Below are positions 1-6,306 of a stretch of DNA of 10,939 nucleotides, one piece after another. This DNA is from an uncultured Peptococcaceae bacterium (GTDB lineage: Bacteria; Bacillota; Dehalobacteriia; UBA4068; JAAVYR01). Below the pieces are notes generated by a model. The model did not search any database, had not been told where the DNA came from, and saw only the letters and a list, made by a program, of their open reading frames with translations. The position numbers and the translations under genes were made by a program. Within the stretch, counting starts at the first letter, position 1. Each line of letters opens with the position of its first letter. The stretch spans positions 1-10,939 of the forward strand of contig CATIYQ010000058.1 of the NCBI GenBank assembly GCA_949739465.1, given 5' to 3'.

Positions 1-1
1 A

Positions 2-703
2 GCGTCCTTGGCACGGGTGCAAAGAAATATGGAAGACGCTTGTCGGCAATCTGTCTTTGGCAACACACCCCAATTGATTGCTGTTACAAAAACAGTCAGT
101 GTTCAAAAGATACAGGAATCCATTGCTTGCGGTGTGCGGGCAGTCGGTGAAAACCGTGTTCAGGAATTACTGGAAAAGTATGAGGTTATCGGCAGGCAGG
201 TAGACTGGCACTTAATTGGTTCTTTACAGACCAATAAAGTGAAGTATATTGTAGATAAGGTAGCAATGGTTCATTCGTTGGATAGAGAAGAGCTGGCAGT
301 AGAACTGCAAAAGCGGTGCGCAGCTGTTGGCAGGATGCTACCTGTGCTTGTACAGGTCAATCTTACCAGGGAAGAAAGTAAATCCGGCTTTTATGAAGAG
401 GAGGTTATTCCTTTCTTGCGGCGAGCCGGAGATTACCCGAATCTGAAAATCTCAGGGTTGATGACCATCGGGTTTCCTTGCTCTGACCCGGAGGAAACAA
501 GACCTGTTTTCCGTCGACTCAGAGAATTAAAAGAGCAAATAGAAGGATTACAGCTCTCAGGTGTGGAAATGAAGTATTTATCCATGGGCATGAGTCACGA
601 TTATCAGGTTGCTATCAGCGAAGGAGCAAATCTGGTGCGGGTAGGCAGCGCTATTTTCGGCAAACGGATTTACCCGCAGCCGTCTGTATCAGATGAAAAA
701 TAA
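2..703 (+). CDS. yggS: YggS/PROSC-family pyridoxal phosphate homeostasis protein, 5' end cut by window
   Basis: This is a PLP-binding protein of the YggS/YlmE/PROSC family, a single-domain alanine-racemase-like TIM barrel with no known catalytic activity, which buffers cytosolic pyridoxal phosphate. Motifs visible in order are AVTKT with the PLP-binding lysine, GENRVQE, WHLIGSLQTNK, VLVQVNL, GLMTIG, and a C-terminal LSMGMSHDYQVAI followed by VRVGSAIFG, which holds the phosphate-binding end of the barrel. The frame is open from base 2, before the first possible start (TTG at 8). Because family members normally have a few more residues before this point, I treat the gene as truncated by the window edge rather than starting at that TTG. 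At least 231 residues are visible, close to the usual full length. It lies 39 bases upstream of sepF, the standard arrangement in Bacillota, and is probably co-transcribed with it. The family assignment is firm; the exact start is outside the window. Confidence 0.96.
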   Translation, partial: ASLARVQRNMEDACRQSVFGNTPQLIAVTKTVSVQKIQESIACGVRAVGENRVQELLEKYEVIGRQVDWHLIGSLQTNKVKYIVDKVAMVHSLDREELAVELQKRCAAVGRMLPVLVQVNLTREESKSGFYEEEVIPFLRRAGDYPNLKISGLMTIGFPCSDPEETRPVFRRLRELKEQIEGLQLSGVEMKYLSMGMSHDYQVAISEGANLVRVGSAIFGKRIYPQPSVSDEK

Positions 704-742
704 GGAATTAAAAATTTTAGGAATATTTTAGGGGGTAACAAA

Positions 743-1288
743 ATGAGCGGATTCATGGACAAAATGAGTAATATTTTCTTCAAAACGGTAGAAGAAGACG
801 AAGAAGAAATGGAAATGGAAGTCCCAATGCAAAATCGGGGGTTGGAACGTCCGACTATCCCGATGACCAGCAGTAAGACCAGCGCCAGAGACCCACGGGA
901 TATTTGGGGCGAACCGGAACCAAAAAAGAACAAAAAAAGCAATCTGATGTCTATTCCCACCCAAAACAAAGTGCTGGATATGGTGCTGATTAAGGCAGAA
1001 TCTTATGATGATATGCAAGTCATTGCCCAACATATCAAAGAACAACGGGTGGTTATCGTTAACTTTGAGGATATGTCTAAAGATGTGGCGCAAAGAATGG
1101 TAGATTTCTTAAGCGGCGCTGTGTTTGCTTTGGACGGGGTACCAAAGAAGGTTTCCGGCGGTACGTTCCTTTTCAGTTCTCGTAATGTAGATTTGACCGG
1201 CAAGATTATGGACGGCGAACAGGAATTTAGCTCTGCTTTTAACTTTGGATCTAATCTGAAAAATGAAAACAAAGGCTTTAAGTGGTAA
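743..1288 (+). CDS. sepF: Cell division protein SepF
   Basis: SepF binds the C-terminal tail of FtsZ, bundles or anchors FtsZ filaments at the membrane and supports septum formation. The 181-residue product has the expected three parts. Residues 1-14 (MSGFMDKMSNIFF) form a short amphipathic membrane-binding helix. Residues about 16-75 are a polar linker, beginning with a strongly acidic run and followed by a Pro/Lys-rich part. Residues about 76-152 form the compact SepF (DUF552) domain, recognisable by VLIKAESYDDMQ, VVIVNFEDM, QRMVDFLSGAVFALDG and the closing FLFSSRNVDL. A ribosome binding site AGGGGG ends 7 bases before the ATG, which supports this start. The C-terminal 30 residues after the domain are Asn/Phe/Lys-rich and have no assigned role. 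It lies in the usual position between yggS and yggT. I see no unusual residues in the conserved domain. Confidence 0.96.
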   Translation: MSGFMDKMSNIFFKTVEEDEEEMEMEVPMQNRGLERPTIPMTSSKTSARDPRDIWGEPEPKKNKKSNLMSIPTQNKVLDMVLIKAESYDDMQVIAQHIKEQRVVIVNFEDMSKDVAQRMVDFLSGAVFALDGVPKKVSGGTFLFSSRNVDLTGKIMDGEQEFSSAFNFGSNLKNENKGFKW

Positions 1289-1395
1289 TCAATCGTTCGT
1301 GATTTTGGGAATCTTTTCATCATAATTTAAGAAAACAACAATAAAATAATCCTAAGAAAACAGAAACCGATATAAAATGAAGGGAGGGAAACTGT

Positions 1396-1668
1396 GTGCA
1401 TTTTTCCGTGGCGCAGATTGTATATGTGGCGTTTCAAGTATATAGTTGGTTGATTTTTACACGGGTATTGTTATCGTGGTTTCCGGTGAATCCCTATAAT
1501 CCCATTATCAAATTTATTTATGAGATTACAGAACCGCTTTTAGCGCCTATGCGGAGAATCATGCCGCCATCTCCCGCTATGCCCATTGATTTTTCACCGA
1601 TTTTAGCCATTGTCGTATTGCAATTTGTAGAGCGGTTTGTCTTAATGCTGGTGGGAAAGATTTTTTAA
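1396..1668 (+). CDS. yggT: YggT family integral membrane protein
   Basis: This is a 90-residue YggT/YlmG-family membrane protein. Homologues are linked genetically to division, nucleoid or membrane organisation, but the biochemical role is unsettled. Two hydrophobic segments are visible, at about residues 5-28 and 66-88. They are joined by the family signature: RVLLSWFPVNPYNP, then EITEPLLAPMRRIMP, and a second segment beginning IDFSPILAIVVLQ. The start is GTG at 1396. I chose it because the strong Shine-Dalgarno AGGGAGGG (1381-1388) ends 7 bases upstream and because the family normally begins only a few residues before the first helix. A GTG two bases earlier is out of frame. The 107 bases between sepF and this gene contain no promoter I can defend, so read-through from sepF is likely. 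In many Bacillota ylmH and divIVA follow here; in this window they do not. Confidence 0.93.
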   Translation: MHFSVAQIVYVAFQVYSWLIFTRVLLSWFPVNPYNPIIKFIYEITEPLLAPMRRIMPPSPAMPIDFSPILAIVVLQFVERFVLMLVGKIF

Positions 1669-1691
1669 GAAATGCAGCAAGATTTGTTACC

Positions 1692-1719
1692 TTGACATTT
1701 GAATGTAGTTTAGTATAAT
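1692..1719 (+). promoter_or_regulatory. Consensus sigma-A type promoter of the ileS T-box leader
   Basis: A perfect -35 hexamer TTGACA (1692-1697) and a perfect -10 hexamer TATAAT (1714-1719) are separated by 16 bases. Transcription would start near 1726, about a dozen bases before the first structured part of the T-box leader. Having both hexamers at consensus suggests strong, constitutive initiation. That fits a gene whose control is exerted afterwards, by attenuation. The assignment rests on sequence match and position only. Confidence 0.88.
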
Positions 1720-1737
1720 AAAGAAAATATATTTTTT

Positions 1738-1997
1738 TGATAAAAGCGATGACCGGGACAAGTATTTTGTGCGGAGCGGTAAAGCGAGCCTGGGACGGTG
1801 AGAGCCGGGCGTGCAGCATGGAAGAACACATCACCCGAGAGCGTTTATCCGAAACCTGTTTTCTCAAACAGGCAGTAGGATAAAACGGAGACGCCACGTT
1901 ACGGTGACGAGTGACGCTGAGGGCCAATGGGCTTTTCGCGTTAGTAGGGTGGTACCGCGGAGACTTTCGCCCCTAAGAGGGGAGATGGTCTTTTTTT
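1738..1997 (+). promoter_or_regulatory. T-box riboswitch (isoleucine, AUC specifier) controlling ileS
   Basis: This untranslated leader senses uncharged tRNA-Ile. Stem I opens with a GATGA/GAGA kink-turn-like base, and its lower helix pairs CGGG (1754-1757) with CCCG (1834-1837). Directly 5' of that helix lies the specifier AUC at 1830-1832, followed by the usual purine A; opposite it is ACAAGTA. The distal part has the characteristic GGGACGGTGAGAGCC apical element. Stem II pairs TTATCC (1845-1850) with GGATAA (1878-1883) around a GAA/AGTA S-turn and is capped by CCTGTTT/AAACAGG. The T-box TGGTACCGCGG is at 1950-1960. The antiterminator is TAGGG (1945-1949) with CCCTA (1971-1975), the 7-base TGGTACC bulge, and GCG (1957-1959) with CGC (1968-1970). 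The U after UGG matches an A discriminator base, as expected for tRNA-Ile. The AUC codon agrees with the downstream gene. The leader presumably also governs pyrB. Confidence 0.96.
1962..1997 (+). terminator. T-box attenuator terminator before ileS
   Basis: A hairpin pairs 1962-1974 with 1978-1990 around an AAG loop. Its solid core is CCCCT against AGGGG, extended downwards with two mismatches, and it is followed by seven T residues (1991-1997). Bases 1970-1975 are shared with the antiterminator, so the two folds exclude each other. This is the standard T-box off state when tRNA-Ile is charged. Confidence 0.93.
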
Positions 1998-2025
1998 ATT
2001 GCAAAAATAGAGAGGAGTATGAAAA

Positions 2026-4809
2026 ATGGCAACAGAAGATTATGGTAAAACGCTGAATTTACCGCAAACGGAATTTCCCATGCGGGCGAATCTGCCCCAA
2101 CGGGAAGGCGAATATTTGAAATATTGGCAGGATATGGACCTGTACCATGAAATCTTAAAGCAAAATGAAGGCAAGCCGAAATTTATTTTACACGACGGTC
2201 CTCCTTATGCCAACGGCAATATTCACTTAGGTCATGTGCTGAATAAAGTATTGAAGGACATGATTTGTAAATTCAAATCCATGGACGGTTATGATGCTCC
2301 CTATGTGCCAGGCTGGGATACTCACGGGTTACCCATTGAACAAAAGGCGATAAAAGAATTAGGCATTAACCGTCACCAGGTCAGCAAAAATGAATTTCGT
2401 GATAAGTGCAAGGAATTTGCCTTGGGCTTTGTTAACACCCAAAGAGAACAATTTAAACGGGTCGGGGTGCGGGCTGACTGGGACAAGCCCTATATTACCT
2501 TGATGCCGGAATATGAGGCGGAACAGGTAAAAGCCTTCGGTGAAATGTGCAAAAAAGGATATGTTTATAAGGGCCTAAAGCCTGTGTATTGGTGTATGGA
2601 TTGCGAAACAGCTCTTGCCGAAGCGGAAATCGAATATGCCGACCACACTTCTCCTTCAATTTATGTAAAATTCCCGGTAAAGGACGGTAAAGGTATCGTG
2701 CCGGAAGACGCCTATTTTGTTATCTGGACCACCACGCCTTGGACCATTCCTGCTAACGTTGGCATTTGCTTAAATGAACGTTTTACTTATTGTCTGGCAG
2801 ACATAGGCGGCAGTAAGTTGGTCATTGCCAAAGACTTGCTGGAACAGTTTGCAAAAGCCATGGAAACGGAAGATTATAAGGTGTTGGCGGAATACCAAGG
2901 AAAAGAATTGGAACGAATCGTCTGCAAACATCCGTTGTTTGAAAGAGACTCTCTGGTTATTTTAGGTGACCATGTTACCTTAGATGCCGGTACCGGTTGC
3001 GTACACACAGCGCCTGGTCATGGGGTAGATGACTTTATGGTAGGGAAAAAATATGATCTGCCTGTCATTGCTCCTGTAGATGATAAAGGCTGTTTTACAG
3101 AAGAGGCAGGTCCTTTTGTTGGATTAAAAACGATTACCGATGGGAATAAGGCTGTTCTTGCGGCGTTGACAGAAACCGGCGCCCTCTTGAAAACGGAGCA
3201 TATCCGTCACCAATATCCTCACTGTTGGCGTTGTAAGCACCCTATTATTTTCCGGGCGACGGAACAATGGTTTGCCTCAATTGACGGTTTCCGTGAAAAA
3301 GCCTTGGAAGAAATTGACAATGTAAAATTCATCCCTGCTTGGGGTCATGACCGTATCTATAACATGGTGCGGGACAGAGGAGATTGGTGTATTTCTCGTC
3401 AGCGGAGCTGGGGCGTGCCTATTCCTATTTTCTACTGTGAAAAATGTGGCAAAGATATTATCAATGACGCTACCATTGAAAAGACCGCAAAACTTTTTGG
3501 CGAATACGGTTCTAACATTTGGTATGAAAAAGACGCTGATGAATTAGTGCCGGAAGGTTTCGTTTGTCCGGAATGCGGTCATAACCATTTCCGTAAAGAA
3601 ATGGATATTATGGATGTTTGGTTCGACTCTGGTTCCAGTAGTTTCAGCGTGTTGGAACAACGTCCCGAACTGGACGTGCCTGCTGATTTGTACTTAGAAG
3701 GCAGCGACCAACACAGAGGTTGGTTTAACTCGTCGCTTTCCATTTCTACGGCGGTGCGGGGCTATGCGCCATATAAACAAGTATTAACCCATGGCTTCTT
3801 AGTCGATGAAAAAGGACGGAAAATGTCCAAATCTTTGGGCAATGTGGTAGACCCCTTGAAGATTATCGAACAAATGGGGGCGGACGTACTGCGGCTGTGG
3901 GTGGCTTCCGCCGACTATCGTAACGACCTTGCCGTATCCCCTGGTATTATGAAACAGGTAGGGGAGGCTTATCGGAAAATTCGTAACACCGTTCGTTTCT
4001 TAATAGGCAACACCTACGACTATGATAATAAAATCAATCGGGTGGCCTATCAGGATTTGATGGAAATCGACCGTTTGGCAGAACACAAGCTCCAATTGCT
4101 TATTGAAAAGGTGTTGGAATCTTATCGTAACTATGAATTCCATGTGGTATATCATGCCATTCATAAATTCTGCGTGGTGGATATGAGCGCCTCTTATCTG
4201 GACATTATCAAGGACCGCTTGTATGTAGAATGTGCCGATGATGTGAAACGCCGCTCTGCTCAAACTGTTATGTATGACATCTTACAAGTGTTGCTGCGAT
4301 TGATTACACCGATTTTAGCATTTACCTCTGAAGAAATTTATTCTTTTCTGCCGAAGGAAGCTGATGCGCCCAAGAGCGTGCAAATGCTCTCTATGCCTGA
4401 GGTGAAGGAAGATTACAAAGACGATGCGTTGGCGGCGAAATGGGATATTATCTTTGCCGTCAAAGAAAAGGTTGCCAAAGAATTGGAAGCGGCAAGAACA
4501 TCTAAAACCATTGGTCACTCCTTAGACGCTGCCGTTACCATTTATTGTGAAGATAACATTTATGATATTTGCGCATCGTTAGGCGATTATCTGTCTTATG
4601 TGCTCATTGTCAGCCAAGCAAGACTAAGAAAGCTTGCCGATATGCCTAGCGGCATGGCAACAGAAGATGGCGTTGCCGTTGGGGTAGAAGCGGCTGCCGG
4701 CATTAAGTGCAGCAGATGTTGGATTTACAGCGAAACGGTGGGGGAAAACGCTGCTCATCCAGGGCTGTGTCACCGGTGCGCTGCTGTTATGGAAAAGCTG
4801 GAACAATAA
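2026..4809 (+). CDS. ileS: Isoleucyl-tRNA synthetase
   Basis: This class I aminoacyl-tRNA synthetase charges tRNA-Ile in the cytosol and hydrolyses Val-tRNA-Ile. At 927 residues it is full length. The catalytic core shows HDGPPYANG (56-64), the HIGH-type motif HLGH (67-70) and KMSKS (599-603). The CP1 editing domain carries the threonine-rich WTTTPW (234-239) and GTGCVHTAPGHG (322-333) followed by VDD, whose second Asp (336) corresponds to the editing aspartate of E. coli IleS. Two CxxC pairs (471/474 and 514/517) in the connective region suggest a zinc ribbon that E. coli IleS lacks. A C-terminal zinc finger uses C895, C898, C915 and C918. These features fit the eubacterial-type enzyme. The start is supported by AGAGGAG (2011-2017) 8 bases upstream; an ATG at 2019 is out of frame and soon stops. 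It is controlled by the T-box leader and separated from pyrB by 17 bases. Confidence 0.98.
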   Translation: MATEDYGKTLNLPQTEFPMRANLPQREGEYLKYWQDMDLYHEILKQNEGKPKFILHDGPPYANGNIHLGHVLNKVLKDMICKFKSMDGYDAPYVPGWDTHGLPIEQKAIKELGINRHQVSKNEFRDKCKEFALGFVNTQREQFKRVGVRADWDKPYITLMPEYEAEQVKAFGEMCKKGYVYKGLKPVYWCMDCETALAEAEIEYADHTSPSIYVKFPVKDGKGIVPEDAYFVIWTTTPWTIPANVGICLNERFTYCLADIGGSKLVIAKDLLEQFAKAMETEDYKVLAEYQGKELERIVCKHPLFERDSLVILGDHVTLDAGTGCVHTAPGHGVDDFMVGKKYDLPVIAPVDDKGCFTEEAGPFVGLKTITDGNKAVLAALTETGALLKTEHIRHQYPHCWRCKHPIIFRATEQWFASIDGFREKALEEIDNVKFIPAWGHDRIYNMVRDRGDWCISRQRSWGVPIPIFYCEKCGKDIINDATIEKTAKLFGEYGSNIWYEKDADELVPEGFVCPECGHNHFRKEMDIMDVWFDSGSSSFSVLEQRPELDVPADLYLEGSDQHRGWFNSSLSISTAVRGYAPYKQVLTHGFLVDEKGRKMSKSLGNVVDPLKIIEQMGADVLRLWVASADYRNDLAVSPGIMKQVGEAYRKIRNTVRFLIGNTYDYDNKINRVAYQDLMEIDRLAEHKLQLLIEKVLESYRNYEFHVVYHAIHKFCVVDMSASYLDIIKDRLYVECADDVKRRSAQTVMYDILQVLLRLITPILAFTSEEIYSFLPKEADAPKSVQMLSMPEVKEDYKDDALAAKWDIIFAVKEKVAKELEAARTSKTIGHSLDAAVTIYCEDNIYDICASLGDYLSYVLIVSQARLRKLADMPSGMATEDGVAVGVEAAAGIKCSRCWIYSETVGENAAHPGLCHRCAAVMEKLEQ

Positions 4810-4826
4810 AAAAGGAGTTTTCTGTT

Positions 4827-5807
4827 ATGGGAAAATTTTACAGCAAAAAGCCCACTGCCGAAGAAGCCCGAGGATTCTTAGGCAAAGATATTTTAACCTC
4901 CTACCAGTTTACCAAAGAAGAGCTGGAAGTTATCATGCATACGGCGGCGTATTATGAGGAAGCATTGACGGAAAAAAAACGTCTTTATGACATGGACGGG
5001 AAGATTATGGCGTCTCTATTCTTTGAACCCAGCACCCGGACAAGACTGTCTTTTGAGACTGCCATGAACCGTTTGGGCGGCAGCTGTATTACGGTGGCAG
5101 AATCGGCAGACGCTCATACGTCGTCTCTCGCTAAGGGGGAAAGTATTTACGACTCTATGCGGGTTATTGATACCTATGCTGATGTTATCGTCTGTCGCAG
5201 CCCGGAGAAGGGGACGCTAAAAATTGCTGCCGAAGCGGCGGAAATCCCTGTTATCAATGCAGGGGACGGTCCGGGGCAGCATCCTACCCAAGCCTTGTTG
5301 GACATTTACACGATTTTCAAAGAAAAGGAAACCCTGGACGGACTGACTATTGCTTTGGTAGGTGATTTGAAGCACGGCAGAACGGTGCACTCTTTAGTTG
5401 ATTTTCTTGCTATGTATGATACGAAACTGATTTTCTGTTCTCCTGATTCTTTGCCTATGCCGGAGATTATCACCCGGAAGGTGCAGGCGCGGGGCTGTGC
5501 TGTTGAGGAAAGCAATAACCTGGCAGATGCTTGCGGCAAGGCGGACGTTATCTACATGACACGCGTGCAGCGGGAACGATTTGAAGACGTTTCCGACTAT
5601 GAAGCGGTGAAGGATGAATTTATCATTGATGAAGCATTAGTAAAGAAATTTAAAGAAGATGCTATTATTCTGCATCCGTTGCCCAGAGTAAATGAGATTA
5701 CCGTTGGCGTCGATCAATATCCGGGGGCGGCGTATTTTCGCCAAGTAGGTAACGGCGTGCCTGTTCGCATGGCGCTCCTTGCCTTGGTAACAGGTTCTGT
5801 AAAATAA
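4827..5807 (+). CDS. pyrB: Aspartate carbamoyltransferase catalytic subunit
   Basis: This enzyme condenses carbamoyl phosphate with L-aspartate to give N-carbamoyl-L-aspartate, the committed step of pyrimidine synthesis. The 326-residue product has FEPSTRTR with STRTR at 69-73 (carbamoyl phosphate binding), K103 in the mobile loop, GDGPGQHPTQALLD (146-159), GDLKHGRTVHSL (179-190) with R185, YMTRVQ (243-248) with Q248, and HPLPRVNEI (283-291). These are the counterparts of the E. coli PyrB active-site residues. The style matches the E. coli-like enzymes that associate with PyrI rather than the Bacillus enzyme, yet no pyrI follows. The N-terminus is about 17 residues longer than E. coli PyrB. 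I chose ATG 4827 because AAAGGAG (4811-4817) ends 9 bases before it; earlier in-frame starts lie inside ileS. There is no separate promoter or attenuator in the 17-base gap, so it is probably transcribed with ileS. Confidence 0.97.
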   Translation: MGKFYSKKPTAEEARGFLGKDILTSYQFTKEELEVIMHTAAYYEEALTEKKRLYDMDGKIMASLFFEPSTRTRLSFETAMNRLGGSCITVAESADAHTSSLAKGESIYDSMRVIDTYADVIVCRSPEKGTLKIAAEAAEIPVINAGDGPGQHPTQALLDIYTIFKEKETLDGLTIALVGDLKHGRTVHSLVDFLAMYDTKLIFCSPDSLPMPEIITRKVQARGCAVEESNNLADACGKADVIYMTRVQRERFEDVSDYEAVKDEFIIDEALVKKFKEDAIILHPLPRVNEITVGVDQYPGAAYFRQVGNGVPVRMALLALVTGSVK

Positions 5808-5824
5808 ATTTATATCAAATAAAT

Positions 5825-5861
5825 AAAAAAAGAGATAAGCAGTCACGCTTATCTCTTTTTT
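5825..5861. terminator. Rho-independent terminator shared by convergent units
   Basis: A perfect 10-bp stem AGAGATAAGC (5831-5840) with GCTTATCTCT (5847-5856) encloses the loop AGTCAC. An A6 run precedes it and a T run follows it, extending the stem. On the + strand it ends the ileS-pyrB transcript 18 bases or more after the pyrB stop. On the - strand the A run becomes a U tract, so the same hairpin can end the yjbR-side transcript. Confidence 0.93.
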
Positions 5862-5875
5862 GTTGTCAAATGCCG

Positions 5876-6259
5876 TTATTTCTTGGTTAAATTGTAGCTT
5901 TCATTTAAGAGGTAGTATATTTCGTCTCTGGATACCTTTCCGTCCAGGCAGAGAGAAATCCAGTGGGATTTGTTCATGTGATAGGCGGGGAAACAGCCTT
6001 CCTGATTGAGCAAGGTGGGAATGGCTGCCGGGTCTGCTTTTATAGTCAAAATATCTATCATGGCATTTTGTTCATCCGCCGGGGATATACCCAGCTTTTC
6101 TTTGGGTAGGTCGGCGACAAAGCCAAACCATTTTTTGTTATGCGGATGTTTGAATACCGCGTAATTAGGATATTTTTCCCAGAGGTATTGAGGGATGATA
6201 TGGTAATTTTCTTGGATATATTGAAAAATGTCATTTCTGGCAACGATGAGAGGCGTCAT
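5876..6259 (-). CDS. MmcQ/YjbR family protein (DUF419)
   Basis: This is a 127-residue protein of the MmcQ/YjbR family, which has a small CyaY-like alpha/beta fold. Members are often annotated as DNA-binding, but no firm cellular role is established. The family signature is clear: PNYAVFKHPHNKKWFGF near residues 31-47, DILTIKADP at 69-77, PAYHMNKSHWISLCLDG at 91-107 and the closing LLNESYNL. Length and layout match a complete single-domain member. The ATG at 6259 follows an AAAGGA site (6269-6274) 9 bases upstream. It starts 47 bases after the GLUG-protein stop with no hairpin or convincing promoter between them, so co-transcription is plausible, although a functional link to the exporter is only inference. 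It ends just beside the shared terminator. Confidence 0.9.
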   Translation of the reverse strand: MTPLIVARNDIFQYIQENYHIIPQYLWEKYPNYAVFKHPHNKKWFGFVADLPKEKLGISPADEQNAMIDILTIKADPAAIPTLLNQEGCFPAYHMNKSHWISLCLDGKVSRDEIYYLLNESYNLTKK

Positions 6260-6306
6260 ATCGGTAATTCCTTTTTTTATATGCTTGCTTACTTACTGGT
6301 TTTATT

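Noticed and set aside
728..1323. Open frames on the - strand opposite sepF
   Set aside because: They are antisense to a clearly conserved gene and give low-complexity, family-less proteins caused by its purine-rich linker.
1289..1395. Possible promoter between sepF and yggT (TAAAAT and TATAAA words)
   Set aside because: The region is simply A-rich; no -35 element with acceptable spacing goes with either word.
1811..2056. An 81-codon open frame on the + strand across the leader
   Set aside because: It runs through the T-box structure, its conserved bases and the terminator, and has no ribosome site; the RNA explains the sequence.
4654..4668. A 15-base exact copy of the ileS start (ATGGCAACAGAAGAT) near the gene's 3' end
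   Set aside because: It is in frame within the continuous IleS protein and has no ribosome site; most likely chance from common codons.
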